DNA from: Flavobacteriales bacterium
Lineage (GTDB): Bacteria; Bacteroidota; Bacteroidia; Flavobacteriales_D; Crocinitomicaceae
Assembly (NCBI GenBank): GCA_022361195.1
Contig: JAKSBJ010000339.1
Location: 1-64,000 of the forward strand
Length of the DNA: 64,000 nt
Direction: 5' to 3'
Shown: one piece after another, positions 16,147-27,104 of the stretch
Layout: each line of letters opens with the position of its first letter
Position numbering within the stretch: the stretch's first letter is position 1
Translations under genes and position numbers: made by a program
Notes under the pieces: model-generated
Told to the model about the DNA's origin: nothing
What the model saw: only the letters and a program-made list of their open reading frames with translations
Database searches by the model: none

Positions 16147-18288
16147 ATGGCTAAGAAAAGAGATTTAACATACACAAGAAATATCGGAATCATGGCTCAC
16201 GTTGATGCCGGTAAAACGACAACGACAGAGCGTATTCTGTATTACACAGGTATTTCTCATAAAATTGGTGAGGTGCATGATGGTGCCGCTACCATGGACT
16301 GGATGGAGCAAGAGCAAGAAAGAGGTATTACAATTACTTCGGCTGCTACAACTTGTTTCTGGAAGTACCCAACTGTATTGGGTGAACAAACTCCTGACTC
16401 TAAAGAGTACAGAATTAACATTATCGATACCCCAGGTCACGTTGACTTTACTGTAGAGGTAGAACGTTCATTACGTGTATTGGATGGTTCGGTAGCTTTG
16501 ATTTGTGCAGCTTCAGGTGTTGAGCCTCAGTCTGAGACTGTATGGAGACAAGCAAACAAGTATGGAGTTCCAAGATTGATCTTCGTGAACAAAATGGACC
16601 GTGCTGGTGCTGACTTCTTCAGATGTTATAACGAAGTTAAAGAAAGATTACGTGGTAACCCTGTTCCTCTTCAAATTCCAATTGGAGCTGAAGATGATTT
16701 TAAAGGGGTTGTTGACTTGATCAAAATGAAAGCGATCAACTGGAACGAGTCTGATATGGGAATGACTTACGAAGAGTATGAAATTCCAGCTGACTTAGTT
16801 GACGAAGCAAATGAGTGGAGAGATAAATTAGTTGAGTCTGTAGCAGAATCAGATGAAGCATTGATGGAGAAATTCTTCGAGGATGCTGATTCAATTACTG
16901 TTGAAGAAATGATGGCAGCAATTAGAACTGCTACATTGAAAATGGAAATTCAACCAATGTTGTGTGGATCTGCTTTCAAAAATAAAGGTGTTCAAACTAT
17001 GTTGGATGCGGTTATGGCTTACATGCCTTCTCCGTATGACGTAGGTGCTGTTGAAGGAACAGATGTTGATGACGAAGAAAAGACGATCACTAGAGAGCCT
17101 AACCCAGATGAGCCAACAGCGGCATTAGCATTTAAAATTGCTACTGACCCATTCGTAGGAAGACTTTGCTTCTTCAGAATGTACTCTGGTAAAATTGATG
17201 CTGGTTCTTACGTTCACGTTCCAAGAACAGGAAAGAAAGAAAGAATTTCAAGAATCTTCCAAATGCACTCAAACAAACAAAACCCAATCGATTTTATCGA
17301 GGCTGGTGATATTGGTGCAGGTGTTGGATTTAAAGATATTAGAACAGGAGATACTCTTTGTGATGAAAAGAACAAAATCGTTCTTGAGTCAATGACTTTC
17401 CCTGATCCGGTAATCGGAATTGCAATTGAGCCTAAAACTCAAGCTGACCTTGATAAGTTAGGTGTTGGACTTTCTAAATTATCTGAAGAGGATCCAACTT
17501 TCCAAATCAAGACAGATGAAGATTCAGGACAAACTGTAATCTCAGGAATGGGCGAGCTTCACTTAGAAGTATTGATCGATCGTTTAAAGCGTGAGTTCAA
17601 AGTAGAGGTAAACGAAGGTGCTCCTCAAGTAGCTTACAAAGAGCGTATCAATGCTCCTGTTGAACACAGAGAGACTTATAAGAAACAAACTGGTGGTCGT
17701 GGTAAATTTGCCGATATCGTGGTTAAAATCATGCCTCAGGATGATGAAGAGAAAACAGGATTGGAATTCGTTAACAACATTAAAGGTGGTAACATTCCAA
17801 GAGAGTATATTCCTTCAGTAGAAAAAGGATTCAAAGATTCAATGAAGAATGGTGTATTAGCAGGATTCCCTGTTGATTCATTAAAAGTTGAATTGAATGA
17901 TGGTTCTTATCATGATGTGGATTCAGATTCACTTTCGTTTGAGGTTTGTGCGAAATTGGCATACAAGAATGCTTTAAAAGCTGCACGTCCAGAATTATTG
18001 GAGCCAGTAATGAAAGTTGAAATTGTAACTCCAGAGGAGAACATGGGGGATATCGTTGCTGACTTGAACAGAAGAAGAGGTCAAATGGCTGGAATGGATG
18101 ACAGAGCTGGAGCTAAAGTTATTAAAGCTGACGTTCCTCTTTCTGAGATGTTCGGTTATGTAACAACCTTGAGAACACTTTCATCAGGTAGAGCAACTTC
18201 TACAATGGAGTTCTCACACTACGCGCCATGTCCTAAGAACATTGCGGATGATGTGATTTCAAAAGTTAAAGGAAAAATAGAAGCTTAA
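16147..18288 (+). CDS. fusA: Elongation factor G
   Basis: 713 residues. Translocase GTPase of the ribosome. G1 is [20 protein letters not shown]2 [11 protein letters not shown]3 [10 protein letters not shown]4 NKMDRAGAD. Domains II to V follow, with domain IV sequence [10 protein letters not shown] and the C-terminal block [22 protein letters not shown]. It starts 2 bp after rpsG. Unlike the E. coli str operon there is no tuf behind it; rpsJ follows directly after 22 bp, fusing str to the S10 operon. Confidence 0.98.
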   Translation: MAKKRDLTYTRNIGIMAHVDAGKTTTTERILYYTGISHKIGEVHDGAATMDWMEQEQERGITITSAATTCFWKYPTVLGEQTPDSKEYRINIIDTPGHVDFTVEVERSLRVLDGSVALICAASGVEPQSETVWRQANKYGVPRLIFVNKMDRAGADFFRCYNEVKERLRGNPVPLQIPIGAEDDFKGVVDLIKMKAINWNESDMGMTYEEYEIPADLVDEANEWRDKLVESVAESDEALMEKFFEDADSITVEEMMAAIRTATLKMEIQPMLCGSAFKNKGVQTMLDAVMAYMPSPYDVGAVEGTDVDDEEKTITREPNPDEPTAALAFKIATDPFVGRLCFFRMYSGKIDAGSYVHVPRTGKKERISRIFQMHSNKQNPIDFIEAGDIGAGVGFKDIRTGDTLCDEKNKIVLESMTFPDPVIGIAIEPKTQADLDKLGVGLSKLSEEDPTFQIKTDEDSGQTVISGMGELHLEVLIDRLKREFKVEVNEGAPQVAYKERINAPVEHRETYKKQTGGRGKFADIVVKIMPQDDEEKTGLEFVNNIKGGNIPREYIPSVEKGFKDSMKNGVLAGFPVDSLKVELNDGSYHDVDSDSLSFEVCAKLAYKNALKAARPELLEPVMKVEIVTPEENMGDIVADLNRRRGQMAGMDDRAGAKVIKADVPLSEMFGYVTTLRTLSSGRATSTMEFSHYAPCPKNIADDVISKVKGKIEA

Positions 18289-18310
18289 TTATTATATAGA
18301 TCTAAATAAA

Positions 18311-18616
18311 ATGAGTCAAAAGATCAGAATAAAATTAAAGTCTTACGATCACAACTTAGTTGATAAATCGGCTGAAAAGATTGTAAAGGCGGTGAAGATT
18401 ACAGGTGCAGTGGTAAGTGGACCAATTCCTCTTCCAACTCACAAAAGAATCTATACGGTTCTTAAATCTCCACACGTAAACAAGAAGTCGAGAGAACAAT
18501 TTCAATTGTGCGCGTACAAGAGATTGATTGATATTTACAGTTCTTCTTCGAAAACTGTAGACGCGTTAATGAAACTTGAATTGCCAAGTGGAGTAAACGT
18601 AGAAATTAAAGTTTAA
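18311..18616 (+). CDS. rpsJ: 30S ribosomal protein S10
   Basis: 101 residues. Small-subunit head protein, also NusE in transcription antitermination. Signature [29 protein letters not shown] is intact. First gene of the S10 block; no separate promoter or S10-type leader is evident in the 22 bp after fusA. Confidence 0.98.
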   Translation: MSQKIRIKLKSYDHNLVDKSAEKIVKAVKITGAVVSGPIPLPTHKRIYTVLKSPHVNKKSREQFQLCAYKRLIDIYSSSSKTVDALMKLELPSGVNVEIKV

Positions 18617-18633
18617 TACAAACAATTTAAAGA

Positions 18634-19251
18634 ATGCCAGGACTAATAGGAAAGAAAATCGGGATGACTAGCATCTACAGTGCCGAGGGTAAGGCAACAC
18701 CATGCACAGTGATAGAAGCTGGTCCTTGCGTAGTGACGCAAGTGAAAACCGAAGAGAAAGATGGCTACGAAGCGATTCAATTAGCGTTTGGAGACAAGCG
18801 TGAGAAGAATACTTCTGGAGCTATGCAAGGTCACTTCAAAAAGGCTAAGACGACACCAAAAAGAAAGTTGGTTGAGTTTGACGGATTTGGAGATGACGTA
18901 AAATTGGGAGATGTTGTCAATGTTGACATTTTCCAGGAAGGACAATTTGTTGATGTTACCGGAACTTCAAAAGGAAAAGGTTTCCAAGGTGTTGTTAAGA
19001 GACACGGATTTGGAGGAGTAGGTCAGCAAACACACGGTCAACATAACCGTTTAAGAGCGCCAGGATCAATTGGTGCCGCTTCATACCCTGCGAGAGTTTT
19101 CAAAGGAATGAGAATGGCTGGTCAAATGGGGAACGCGCGTGTTAAGCAAACAAATTTGCAAGTGTTGAAAGTATTAACTGATAAGAATATCATCTTGGTT
19201 AAAGGGTCTGTACCCGGACACAAAGGTTCTTATGTTTTAATTGAGAGATAA
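18634..19251 (+). CDS. rplC: 50S ribosomal protein L3
   Basis: 205 residues. Early 23S rRNA assembly protein that reaches into the peptidyl-transferase centre. Begins [16 protein letters not shown] and carries the loop [20 protein letters not shown], the site near which L3 contacts the catalytic centre. Its stop is 1 bp before the rplD ATG. Confidence 0.97.
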   Translation: MPGLIGKKIGMTSIYSAEGKATPCTVIEAGPCVVTQVKTEEKDGYEAIQLAFGDKREKNTSGAMQGHFKKAKTTPKRKLVEFDGFGDDVKLGDVVNVDIFQEGQFVDVTGTSKGKGFQGVVKRHGFGGVGQQTHGQHNRLRAPGSIGAASYPARVFKGMRMAGQMGNARVKQTNLQVLKVLTDKNIILVKGSVPGHKGSYVLIER

Positions 19252-19252
19252 G

Positions 19253-19879
19253 ATGGAAATTAAGGTAATCGATTCAAAAGGAAAAGAGACTTCGTCTAAG
19301 GTGAAGCTTGCCGATTCCATCTATGGAATTGAGCCAAATGATCACGCTATTTACTTAGATGTAAAGCAGTATTTGGCAGCTCAAAGACAAGGTACTCACA
19401 AAGCGAAAGAAAGAGGAGAAATTAAAGGAAGTACCCGAAAACTTAAGAAACAAAAAGGTACAGGTACTGCAAGAGCAGGTAGTATTAAATCTCCTGTATT
19501 CAGAGGTGGAGGTCGTATTTTTGGACCAAGACCGAGAAACTACGATTTCAAAGTAAATACAAAGGTGAAGCGTTTAGCCAGAAAGTCCGCATTGACTTAC
19601 AAAGCGCAAGAGAACAACATCATCGTATTGAAAGATATCGATATGAATGAACCAAAAACAAAAGAGTTCATGGCAGTTATGGCTAGCATGGATTTGGCTT
19701 ATGAAAAAGTGTTGATGGTTCTTCCTGAAGATAATAAGAATGTGTACTTGTCTTCGAGAAATGTACAAGGAGCAAACGTTGTAACGGCTGATTCTTTGAA
19801 CACTTACGAGATCTTGAACGCAAATAAATTAGTAATCGTTGAGGGAGCTGTTGAGAAGATTGAAAACGTATTGAATTAA
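19253..19879 (+). CDS. rplD: 50S ribosomal protein L4
   Basis: 208 residues from the ATG at 19253; a longer reading frame from a TTG at 19241 would overlap rplC and is unlikely. The exit-tunnel loop is present (KLKKQKGTGTARAGSIKSP ... GGGRIFGPRPRNY). In Gammaproteobacteria L4 represses its own operon; no such leader was recognised here. Confidence 0.97.
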   Translation: MEIKVIDSKGKETSSKVKLADSIYGIEPNDHAIYLDVKQYLAAQRQGTHKAKERGEIKGSTRKLKKQKGTGTARAGSIKSPVFRGGGRIFGPRPRNYDFKVNTKVKRLARKSALTYKAQENNIIVLKDIDMNEPKTKEFMAVMASMDLAYEKVLMVLPEDNKNVYLSSRNVQGANVVTADSLNTYEILNANKLVIVEGAVEKIENVLN

Positions 19880-19890
19880 TTACAGGAGAG

Positions 19891-20187
19891 ATGAAAAGTA
19901 TTATCAAGAGACCTATACTTACGGAGAAAGCAACGCTTGACAGCGAGTTGAACAACAGATTTGCATTTGTGGTTGATCGTAGAGCTAATAAACTTGAGAT
20001 CAAAGCAGCAATTGAAGAATTGTACGGTAAAACTGTTGAAAGCGTAAGAACGATGACTTACGGTGGAGGTAAAGCAAAGAGAAAATATACCGCTAGAGGT
20101 ATCTCTGAACAAACTGTTCCACTTTGGAAAAAGGCTATAGTGACTATTGCCGAAGGTGAAACAATCGATTTATACGAAAACATTTAA
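19891..20187 (+). CDS. rplW: 50S ribosomal protein L23
   Basis: 98 residues. Sits at the tunnel exit and docks trigger factor and SRP. Opening IIKRPILTEKATLDSELNNR and the RNA-binding stretch GGGKAKRKYTARG are typical. The gene begins 11 bp after rplD. Confidence 0.97.
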   Translation: MKSIIKRPILTEKATLDSELNNRFAFVVDRRANKLEIKAAIEELYGKTVESVRTMTYGGGKAKRKYTARGISEQTVPLWKKAIVTIAEGETIDLYENI

Positions 20188-20198
20188 GACATTGAAAA

Positions 20199-21023
20199 AT
20201 GGGAGTTAGAAAACTAAAACCGATTACCCCTGGGCAAAGACATAAAATCGCGAGTGATTTTTCGAACATTACGAAATCCACTCCTGAGAAATCTTTGCTA
20301 GCGAAGAAAAATCGTAACGGAGGAAGAAATAGTCAGGGAAAGATGACCATTCGAAATGTTGGTGGTGGTCACAAAAAGAAATACAGAATTATTGACTTTA
20401 AGCGTGATAAATTTGGTATTCCTGCAACTGTAAAAGCGATCGAGTACGATCCAAACAGAACTGCACGTATCGCTTTATTGTTTTACGCTGATGGAGAAAA
20501 GAGATACATTATCGCTCCAGAAGGTTTGAAAGTTGGTATGAAAGTGAATTCAGGAGCTGGTGTTGCACCAGAAATCGGAAACACACTTTACCTTTCAGAC
20601 ATTCCTTTGGGAACAGTGATTCATAATATTGAATTGAAACCAGGAAGAGGTGCTGCTATTGCAAGAAGTGCTGGATCTTACGCTCAGTTGAACGCAAGAG
20701 ATGGTAAATACGCAATCGTTAAGATGCCTTCTGGTGAAACAAGAATGATTTTAACATCTTGTTTAGCGACAATCGGATCTGTATCCAATTCAGAGCACAT
20801 GTTGATCGTTTCTGGTAAAGCTGGACGTTCAAGATGGAAAGGAAGAAGACCAAGAGTAAGAGGTGTTGTAATGAACCCAGTTGATCACCCAATGGGAGGT
20901 GGTGAAGGAAGATCTTCAGGAGGACATCCAAGATCTAGAAACGGAATGCCGGCTAAAGGATTCAAAACAAGATCTAAGAAGAAGTACTCTTCACGTTATA
21001 TAATTGAAAAAAGCAAGAAATAA
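20199..21023 (+). CDS. rplB: 50S ribosomal protein L2
   Basis: 274 residues. Binds 23S rRNA near the peptidyl-transferase centre. C-terminal signature [20 protein letters not shown] includes the conserved histidine linked to activity. The [12 protein letters not shown] block in the N-terminal OB fold is intact. Gap of 11 bp after rplW. Confidence 0.98.
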   Translation: MGVRKLKPITPGQRHKIASDFSNITKSTPEKSLLAKKNRNGGRNSQGKMTIRNVGGGHKKKYRIIDFKRDKFGIPATVKAIEYDPNRTARIALLFYADGEKRYIIAPEGLKVGMKVNSGAGVAPEIGNTLYLSDIPLGTVIHNIELKPGRGAAIARSAGSYAQLNARDGKYAIVKMPSGETRMILTSCLATIGSVSNSEHMLIVSGKAGRSRWKGRRPRVRGVVMNPVDHPMGGGEGRSSGGHPRSRNGMPAKGFKTRSKKKYSSRYIIEKSKK

Positions 21024-21029
21024 TTTGGT

Positions 21030-21302
21030 ATGAGTAGATCATTAAAAAAACCACCTTTTGTTCATTACAAACTAATGAAAAGGGTTGAGGAAGCTCAGGA
21101 GTCACAAAAGAAATCAGTGATTAAGACTTGGTCAAGATCATCTACGATCACTCCCGAATTTGTGAATCTTACAATTGCTGTTCATAACGGAAATAAATTC
21201 ATTCCGGTTTACGTAACAGAGAACATGGTAGGACACAAGTTAGGTGAGTTCGCTCCGACGAGAACGTTTAGAGGTCATGCCGATAAAAAAGGAAAAAAAT
21301 AA
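21030..21302 (+). CDS. rpsS: 30S ribosomal protein S19
   Basis: 90 residues. Head protein that contacts S13. [15 protein letters not shown] and the C-terminal [16 protein letters not shown] are diagnostic. Begins 6 bp after rplB. Confidence 0.98.
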   Translation: MSRSLKKPPFVHYKLMKRVEEAQESQKKSVIKTWSRSSTITPEFVNLTIAVHNGNKFIPVYVTENMVGHKLGEFAPTRTFRGHADKKGKK

Positions 21303-21323
21303 TTAGTCTAAAAGATATACGTC

Positions 21324-21728
21324 ATGGGGGCTAGAAAAAGATTAAAAGCAGAACAGTTAAAAGAACAGCGTAAAAACATCGCTTTCGCGAAGTTGAACAA
21401 CTGTCCTATTTCTGCTAGAAAGATGAGATTAGTAGCTGATATCGTAAGAGGACAAGAGGTGAATAAAGCCTTGAACATTTTGTCCCATAATTCAAAAGAA
21501 GCTGCTGGCCGATTAGAAAAATTGTTGCGTTCTGCAATTGCCAATTGGGAGGCAAAGAATGAGGACAAAAACTTAGAAGATGAGACTTTAATTATCTCAG
21601 AAATCAGAGTTGATAACGCAGGAATGTTGAAGAGAATTCAACCTGCACCTCAAGGTAGAGCTCACAGAATTAGAAAACGATCAAATCACACTACTATCGT
21701 TGTTGATAGTGTAAAAACTAAAGCATAG
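21324..21728 (+). CDS. rplV: 50S ribosomal protein L22
   Basis: 134 residues, slightly extended at the N-terminus ([17 protein letters not shown]) before the usual start of the fold. The core [21 protein letters not shown] and the tunnel hairpin [16 protein letters not shown] are present; the hairpin is where macrolide-resistance changes occur, and it looks wild type. Confidence 0.96.
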   Translation: MGARKRLKAEQLKEQRKNIAFAKLNNCPISARKMRLVADIVRGQEVNKALNILSHNSKEAAGRLEKLLRSAIANWEAKNEDKNLEDETLIISEIRVDNAGMLKRIQPAPQGRAHRIRKRSNHTTIVVDSVKTKA

Positions 21729-21729
21729 A

Positions 21730-22443
21730 ATGGGACAAAAAACGAATCCAATAGGAAACAGATTAGGATTTATCCAAGGATGGGAATCTAACTGGTTTGG
21801 TGGAAAAGACTATTCTGCTAAGATTGTAGAAGACGACAAAATCAGAAAATACTTGTTAATCCGTTTGTCGAAAGCAAGTATCGCGAAGATTATTATTGAG
21901 CGAACAATCAAGTTGGTTACAGTAACTATCAATACGGCTCGACCTGGTGTGATCATCGGTAAAGGTGGTAAAGAAGTTGATAAACTGAAAGAAGAGTTGA
22001 AGAAAATTACCGGAAAAGAGGTACAAATCAACATCTTTGAGATCAAGCGACCTGAGTTGGATGCGAAATTAGTTGCCGATTCTATTGCTCGTCAAATTGA
22101 AGGACGTATCTCATTCCGAAGAGCTATCAAAATGGCTATCTCTTCGACGATGAGAATGGGAGCTGAAGGTATCAAAGTAAAGATCTCAGGAAGATTGAAT
22201 GGTGCGGAGATGGCAAGAACTGAGATGTACAAAGATGGTAGAACTCCTCTTCATACTTTCAGAGCAGATATCGATTACGCTTTGTCTGAAGCTCATACCA
22301 CTTATGGACGTATCGGTATCAAAGTATGGATCTGTAAAGGTGAAGTATACGGAAGAAGAGACCTTTCTCCAAATGTTGGCCTACAACAAAAAAGAGGTGG
22401 CGGAGGAAAGTCCAAATTCAACAACAGAAGAAAGAATAACTAA
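21730..22443 (+). CDS. rpsC: 30S ribosomal protein S3
   Basis: 237 residues. mRNA entry-channel protein with a KH domain ([16 protein letters not shown] holds the GxxG loop). [15 protein letters not shown] start and the GRRDLSPN block near the end are typical. The C-terminal tail is glycine/lysine-rich ([15 protein letters not shown]). One bp separates it from rplV. Confidence 0.98.
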   Translation: MGQKTNPIGNRLGFIQGWESNWFGGKDYSAKIVEDDKIRKYLLIRLSKASIAKIIIERTIKLVTVTINTARPGVIIGKGGKEVDKLKEELKKITGKEVQINIFEIKRPELDAKLVADSIARQIEGRISFRRAIKMAISSTMRMGAEGIKVKISGRLNGAEMARTEMYKDGRTPLHTFRADIDYALSEAHTTYGRIGIKVWICKGEVYGRRDLSPNVGLQQKRGGGGKSKFNNRRKNN

Positions 22444-22460
22444 GATAAAGGGATAGTAAG

Positions 22461-22889
22461 ATGTTACAGCCTAAAAGAACAAAATTTAGAAAAGCCCAGA
22501 AAGGAAGAAACCGTGGTTTGGCGCAAAGAGGAAGTCAGATCGCTTACGGATCTTTCGGATTGAAAGCGCTTGAGCCAGGATGGATTACCTCCCGTCAAAT
22601 TGAGGCGGCTCGTATCGCGGTAACGAGATACATGAAAAGGGAAGGAAAAGTATGGATCCGAATCTTTCCGGACAAACCAATTACTTCAAAGCCTGCAGAG
22701 GTACGTATGGGTAAAGGTAAAGGTGCTCCTTCTCATTGGGTAGCAGTAATCCGACCAGGAAGAATATTGTTTGAAGCAGAAGGTGTCCCTTTTGAAGTTG
22801 CTCAGGAAGCACTTCGCTTGGCTGCACAAAAGCTTCCATTGAAATGTAAATTTGTTGTTCGTAAAGATTATGTAGCACCTGCTAAGTAA
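22461..22889 (+). CDS. rplP: 50S ribosomal protein L16
   Basis: 142 residues. Organises tRNA binding in the A site. [19 protein letters not shown] and [19 protein letters not shown] are diagnostic; the Arg in the MGKGKGAP loop region, hydroxylated in some bacteria, is followed here by the standard context. Begins 17 bp after rpsC. Confidence 0.98.
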   Translation: MLQPKRTKFRKAQKGRNRGLAQRGSQIAYGSFGLKALEPGWITSRQIEAARIAVTRYMKREGKVWIRIFPDKPITSKPAEVRMGKGKGAPSHWVAVIRPGRILFEAEGVPFEVAQEALRLAAQKLPLKCKFVVRKDYVAPAK

Positions 22890-22913
22890 TCAGGACAAAA
22901 AAAGAAAAAGACA

Positions 22914-23138
22914 ATGAAAGCAGTAGAAATAAGAGAATTATCAGTAGAAGATCTTAAAGAAAAGATCGCAGATATGGAGCAAGCTCAGGAGAAGTTACTT
23001 TTGACTCACGCTGTATCTCAACTGGAAAACCCTATGCAATTAAGAGACAATAGAAAAACTATTGCAAGATTGCATACGGAATTGAACATGCGATTAAAAG
23101 GTGAAACAACGGAGGTAGGATCTACTGAAGAAGGCTAA
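22914..23138 (+). CDS. rpmC: 50S ribosomal protein L29
   Basis: 74 residues. Two-helix protein at the tunnel exit. The helix pair EIRELSVEDLKEKIADMEQAQEKL and QLRDNRKTIARLHTEL is typical. A short C-terminal tail (RLKGETTEVGSTEEG) exceeds the E. coli length by about ten residues. Confidence 0.96.
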   Translation: MKAVEIRELSVEDLKEKIADMEQAQEKLLLTHAVSQLENPMQLRDNRKTIARLHTELNMRLKGETTEVGSTEEG

Positions 23139-23156
23139 AAGATATAATTTTCTGTG

Positions 23157-23420
23157 ATGGAAGAAACAAAAAGAAACCTAAGAAAAGAGCGTATCGGGAT
23201 TGTAACCAGTGCGAAAATGGAAAAGTCAATTGTCGTTTCCGTTGAGCGTAGAGAGAAACATCCTAAGTACGGTAAATTCGTAAAGAAAACGAAGAAATTC
23301 GTTGCACATGATGAAACAAACGACTGTAACGTAGGTGATACAGTTAGAATCATGGAAACCAGACCACTTAGTAAGAGAAAGTGCTGGAGATTAGTAGAAA
23401 TTGTAGAAAGAGCTAAATAA
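23157..23420 (+). CDS. rpsQ: 30S ribosomal protein S17
   Basis: 87 residues from the ATG at 23157; a GTG one codon upstream is the alternative. OB-fold protein of the 16S 5' domain. The blocks [20 protein letters not shown] and [20 protein letters not shown] are diagnostic. Confidence 0.96.
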   Translation: MEETKRNLRKERIGIVTSAKMEKSIVVSVERREKHPKYGKFVKKTKKFVAHDETNDCNVGDTVRIMETRPLSKRKCWRLVEIVERAK

Positions 23421-23426
23421 GAAATT

Positions 23427-23795
23427 ATGATTCAGCAGGAAAGTAGATTGGACGTAGCCGACAACAGTGGAGCAAAAGAAGTTTTGTGCATCCGTGTACT
23501 AGGAGGTACGAAAAGAAGATACGCTTCTATTGGTGATAAAATTGTTGTAACAGTTAAGAATGCAGTTCCTCAGGGAAATGTTAAAAAAGGTCAGGTTACC
23601 AAAGCAGTTGTTGTAAGAACAAAGAAGGAAATTAAAAGACCGGACGGATCATATATCAGATTCGATGACAATGCGGTCGTTCTTTTGAATGAAGCTGGAG
23701 AAATGAGAGGTACAAGGATTTTTGGACCTGTAGCTCGTGAGCTCAGAGATAAAGAATATATGAAAGTTGTTTCACTAGCACCAGAAGTGCTTTAA
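23427..23795 (+). CDS. rplN: 50S ribosomal protein L14
   Basis: 122 residues, exact family length. Forms intersubunit bridges and binds Rsf[21 protein letters not shown] start and the [25 protein letters not shown] end are typical. First gene of the spc block; begins 6 bp after rpsQ, with no promoter in between. Confidence 0.98.
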   Translation: MIQQESRLDVADNSGAKEVLCIRVLGGTKRRYASIGDKIVVTVKNAVPQGNVKKGQVTKAVVVRTKKEIKRPDGSYIRFDDNAVVLLNEAGEMRGTRIFGPVARELRDKEYMKVVSLAPEVL

Positions 23796-23805
23796 TTTTG
23801 ACGAA

Positions 23806-24123
23806 ATGCAAAAGAAATTACACGTAAAAGTTGGTGATACGGTAAAGGTAATCAGCGGAACTTCTAAAGGAAGTGAAGGAAAAGTGTTGAAAATCGACCG
23901 TAAAAACAACAGAGTTATTGTAGAAGGTGTGAACATCGTAAAGAAGCACCTTAAGCCTAGCGCTTCTAGTCCACAAGGTGGAATCGAAGAAGCTGAAGCT
24001 GGGGTTCATCTTTCTAACGTGATGTTGGTTGTTGGTGGTGTTGCATCCAGAGTAGGAAGAAAGAAGGACGAAGAAGGTAAACTAGTTAGATATTTAAAAA
24101 AGAACGGGGAGGTAGTTAAGTAA
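23806..24123 (+). CDS. rplX: 50S ribosomal protein L24
   Basis: 105 residues. Assembly initiator of the large subunit with a KOW motif ([23 protein letters not shown]). The middle [17 protein letters not shown] is conserved. The stop TAA shares its last A with the rplE ATG, so the two are translationally coupled. Confidence 0.97.
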   Translation: MQKKLHVKVGDTVKVISGTSKGSEGKVLKIDRKNNRVIVEGVNIVKKHLKPSASSPQGGIEEAEAGVHLSNVMLVVGGVASRVGRKKDEEGKLVRYLKKNGEVVK

Positions 24124-24674
24124 TGAGCTATACACCAAGGTTAAGAGACAAGTACTCCGCTGAGATTGCCAAAAATTTGCAAGAGCAATTTGGTTTTAAG
24201 TCTATCATGCGAGTACCTAAACTCGAAAAGATTGTTTTGAGCCAGGGATTAGGTGATGCAATCACAGACAAGAAAATTATTGAAGCTGCGGTAAATGATA
24301 TGTCATTAATCGCTGGTCAAAGAGCTGTTTCTACGGTTTCAAAAAAGGATATCTCAAACTTTAAATTGAGAAAAGGAATGCCTGTTGGAGCTAAAGTTAC
24401 TTTGAGAGGTGAAAAAATGTACGAGTTCTTAGATCGTTTGATCAATATCGCACTTCCAAGAACACGTGACTTCCGTGGAGTAAGCCCTAAAGGATTTGAT
24501 GGAAGAGGTAATTTCTCAATGGGAATTACTGAGCATATCATTTTTCCTGAAATTGATATCGATAAAGTGAACAGAATATTCGGTATGGATATTACATTTG
24601 TATCTTCCGCTGAAACGGATGAAGAATGTAAAGCCTTAATGGAGCAATTTGGATTTCCATTCAAAAAAAATTAA
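24123..24674 (+). CDS. rplE: 50S ribosomal protein L5
   Basis: 183 residues. 5S rRNA-binding protein of the central protuberance. [15 protein letters not shown] and the GKGNF-like block [20 protein letters not shown] are diagnostic. Start overlaps the rplX stop by one base. Confidence 0.98.
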   Translation: MSYTPRLRDKYSAEIAKNLQEQFGFKSIMRVPKLEKIVLSQGLGDAITDKKIIEAAVNDMSLIAGQRAVSTVSKKDISNFKLRKGMPVGAKVTLRGEKMYEFLDRLINIALPRTRDFRGVSPKGFDGRGNFSMGITEHIIFPEIDIDKVNRIFGMDITFVSSAETDEECKALMEQFGFPFKKN

Positions 24675-24677
24675 GAG

Positions 24678-24965
24678 ATGGCAAAAGAATCAATGAAAGC
24701 AAAGCAGCGTAAGAAAATCAAAATGGCTGCTAAGTATGAAGCAAAAAGAGCTGAATTGAGAAAAGCAGCTAACGAAGGTGATTGGGATGCGATGATGGCT
24801 TTGCAAAAGCTTCCAAAGAACTCAATGAAAGTTAGAGTTCACAACCGTTGTGGTTTGACAGGAAGACCAAGAGGTTATATGAGACAATTTGGTATTTCCA
24901 GAGTAACATTCAGAGAAATGGCTTTAGCCGGAAAGATCCCTGGTGTAACTAAATCAAGCTGGTAG
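24678..24965 (+). CDS. rpsN: 30S ribosomal protein S14 (zinc-independent type)
   Basis: 95 residues. Contains the diagnostic [27 protein letters not shown] block but no CxxC...CxxC zinc ribbon, so it is the C-minus form. A small insertion (NEGDWDAMM) in the helical part makes it a few residues longer than the common 89. Ends with the usual SSW. Confidence 0.97.
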   Translation: MAKESMKAKQRKKIKMAAKYEAKRAELRKAANEGDWDAMMALQKLPKNSMKVRVHNRCGLTGRPRGYMRQFGISRVTFREMALAGKIPGVTKSSW

Positions 24966-24989
24966 ACAAAAGAATATTAATTAGAAACT

Positions 24990-25019
24990 AAGGCATCCCC
25001 CAAATGTTGGGACGGCCTT
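24990..25019 (+). promoter_or_regulatory. Stem-loop in the rpsN-rpsH spacer
   Basis: AAGGC (24990-24994) pairs with GCCTT (25015-25019) and CCCAA (24999-25003) with TTGGG (25007-25011), leaving an ATG triloop and an asymmetric internal loop (ATCC/ACG). The hairpin fills the 73-bp spacer and ends 19 nt before rpsH. With no T-run it is not an intrinsic terminator. S8, encoded next, regulates the spc operon by binding mRNA in E. coli, so a protein-binding leader is one possibility (inference). Confidence 0.5.
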
Positions 25020-25038
25020 AAGTCTAAAACTTAAATAA

Positions 25039-25431
25039 ATGAATACAGATCCAATAGCAGATTATTTGACGCGAATTCGGAATGCTCAAAGTGCCAGACA
25101 TAAGGTAGTTGAAATTCCTGCATCAAATATCAAAAAAGAGATTACAAAAATCCTTGAAGACAAGGGTTACATCCTTTCTCATAAATTTGAGGACGATGGA
25201 AAGCAAGGGAAAATTAAGATTGCATTGAAATATGTAAACAATTCTCCTGCTATTAAAAGAATTGAAAGAGTTTCTAAACCTGGTTTGAGAAAATATGCAG
25301 GTGCTGGAAAACTTCCTCGTGTACTCAACGGATTGGGAATTGCTATTTTATCAACTTCTAAAGGAGTAATTACTGATAAAGAAGCAAGAAATGAGAATGT
25401 AGGTGGTGAAGTACTTTGCTACGTTTATTAA
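25039..25431 (+). CDS. rpsH: 30S ribosomal protein S8
   Basis: 130 residues, normal length. Central-domain 16S binder. [16 protein letters not shown] start and the C-terminal [20 protein letters not shown] block are diagnostic. Preceded by the largest spacer of the spc block, which holds a stem-loop. Confidence 0.98.
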   Translation: MNTDPIADYLTRIRNAQSARHKVVEIPASNIKKEITKILEDKGYILSHKFEDDGKQGKIKIALKYVNNSPAIKRIERVSKPGLRKYAGAGKLPRVLNGLGIAILSTSKGVITDKEARNENVGGEVLCYVY

Positions 25432-25451
25432 AAAGATTAGAAAGATAAGTT

Positions 25452-26006
25452 ATGTCTAGAGTAGGAAAAGCACCGATCACAGTAACCGCTGGAGTAGATG
25501 TAAAAGTCGAAAATGGTTCGGTAACTGTAAAAGGACCGAAAGGAGAATTATCTCAGGAAATTGACTCAGAAGCTGTAGAAATTGCGCTTGAGGATGGTAT
25601 CATTACATTAAATCGTAAATCTGATGCCCCAGATCATCGTGCAAAACATGGTTTATACCGTGCTTTGATTTATAACATGATCGAAGGTGTATCAAAAGGA
25701 TTTAGTAAAAAATTAGAGTTCCACGGAGTTGGTTACAGAGCCACTGCAAAAGGACAAATTTTGGAAATGGTAATTGGATACTCACATGGAGTTCACATTG
25801 AATTGCCTTCTGAAATTAAGTTAACAGCCGAAACACAAAAAGGTCAACCACCAGTGGTTACTTTGGAGTCTCATGACAAACAATTGTTAGGACAAGTTGC
25901 GGCTAAGATTAGATCATTGAGAAAACCTGAACCATACAAAGGAAAAGGTATTCGATATGCAGATGAATATATTAGAAGAAAAGCTGGTAAAGCAGCATCA
26001 AAATAA
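25452..26006 (+). CDS. rplF: 50S ribosomal protein L6
   Basis: 184 residues. Two-domain protein near the GTPase centre. MSRVGKAPITV start and the C-terminal signature PEPYKGKGIRYADEYIRRKAGK are diagnostic. Confidence 0.98.
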   Translation: MSRVGKAPITVTAGVDVKVENGSVTVKGPKGELSQEIDSEAVEIALEDGIITLNRKSDAPDHRAKHGLYRALIYNMIEGVSKGFSKKLEFHGVGYRATAKGQILEMVIGYSHGVHIELPSEIKLTAETQKGQPPVVTLESHDKQLLGQVAAKIRSLRKPEPYKGKGIRYADEYIRRKAGKAASK

Positions 26007-26014
26007 TTTGAGTT

Positions 26015-26368
26015 ATGCCGTCTAAGAAAGTAGAAAAGAGAGCAAAAATTAAAAGAAGAATCCGAAAAAATGTATTCGGAACTTCTGATAAGCCAAGATT
26101 GAGTGTTTTCAGATCGAACAAGCAGATTTACGCTCAGATTATTGATGATGTGAAAGGAGTTACCATCGTTTCTTCCTCTTCATATAACAATAAGACTGTT
26201 GAAGGTAAAGCTAAATCTGAAGTTGCAACAATCGTTGGAAAAGAATTAGCAGAAAAAGCGGTTAAGGCCGGAGTAGAAAAAGTAGTATTTGATAGAAACG
26301 GTTATCAGTACCACGGTAGAGTGAAAGCACTAGCTGACGGTGCACGTGAAGGAGGACTAAAATTTTAA
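26015..26368 (+). CDS. rplR: 50S ribosomal protein L18
   Basis: 117 residues. 5S rRNA binder with L5. [18 protein letters not shown] and the C-terminal [26 protein letters not shown] are diagnostic. Confidence 0.98.
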   Translation: MPSKKVEKRAKIKRRIRKNVFGTSDKPRLSVFRSNKQIYAQIIDDVKGVTIVSSSSYNNKTVEGKAKSEVATIVGKELAEKAVKAGVEKVVFDRNGYQYHGRVKALADGAREGGLKF

Positions 26369-26374
26369 GAAACA

Positions 26375-26884
26375 ATGAAGGAGAATAAAGTTAGATCAAC
26401 GGACATTGAATTAAAAGACAAGCTTGTTGCGCTCAATCGTGTTACCAAGGTAACAAAAGGTGGTCGTACCTTTAGCTTTTCTGCCGTAGTTGTTGTAGGA
26501 AATGAAGATGGAGTTGTTGGGCACGGTTTAGGTAAAGCAAAAGAGGTTGTTGAAGCCATTTCTAAAGGAGTGGACGATGCTAAGAAAAATTTAATCCGTG
26601 TACCGGTTATTAACGGTTCGGTTCCTCATATCCAAAAAGGGAAGTATTCAGGAGCTAGAGTTTTCTTAAGACCTGCAGCAAATGGTACCGGGGTTATTGC
26701 CGGTGGTGCGATGCGTGCTGTTTTGGAGAGTGCTGGTATTACTGATATTCTTGCTAAGTCACAAGGATCATCTAACCCACACAATGTGGTTAAAGCGACA
26801 ATGAATGCGCTTTCATTGATGAGAGACGCGGCAACTGTTGCAAGAGATCGTGGAGTATCAATGGATAAAGTATTTAACGGTTAA
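26375..26884 (+). CDS. rpsE: 30S ribosomal protein S5
   Basis: 169 residues. Accuracy protein at the mRNA entry site. The double-stranded RNA-binding half is [21 protein letters not shown] and the C-terminal half includes [17 protein letters not shown]. Begins 6 bp after rplR. Confidence 0.98.
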   Translation: MKENKVRSTDIELKDKLVALNRVTKVTKGGRTFSFSAVVVVGNEDGVVGHGLGKAKEVVEAISKGVDDAKKNLIRVPVINGSVPHIQKGKYSGARVFLRPAANGTGVIAGGAMRAVLESAGITDILAKSQGSSNPHNVVKATMNALSLMRDAATVARDRGVSMDKVFNG

Positions 26885-26895
26885 GATTTATACCA

Positions 26896-27072
26896 ATGGC
26901 GAAGATTAAAATAAAACAGGTAAGAAGTTCAATTAACCGTCCAAAGGATCAAAAAAGAACCATTGAGGCTTTGGGATTCAAAAAATTGAACCAGGTAATT
27001 GAGAAAGAAGCTACTCCTCAAGTTTTAGGAATGGTGAAAAAAGTTTCTCACTTAGTTGAAGTTATTGATTAA
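26896..27072 (+). CDS. rpmD: 50S ribosomal protein L30
   Basis: 58 residues, a short gene that is easily missed. The translation starts MAKIKIKQVRSSINRP and continues with the typical QKRTIEALGFKKLNQVIEKEATPQVLGMV. It lies in the 220 bp between rpsE and rplO, exactly where L30 is expected in the spc operon; start and stop were read directly from the sequence. Confidence 0.96.
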   Translation: MAKIKIKQVRSSINRPKDQKRTIEALGFKKLNQVIEKEATPQVLGMVKKVSHLVEVID

Positions 27073-27104
27073 ATAATTCTGTAGTTCAGAATAATAGTTG
27101 AAAA

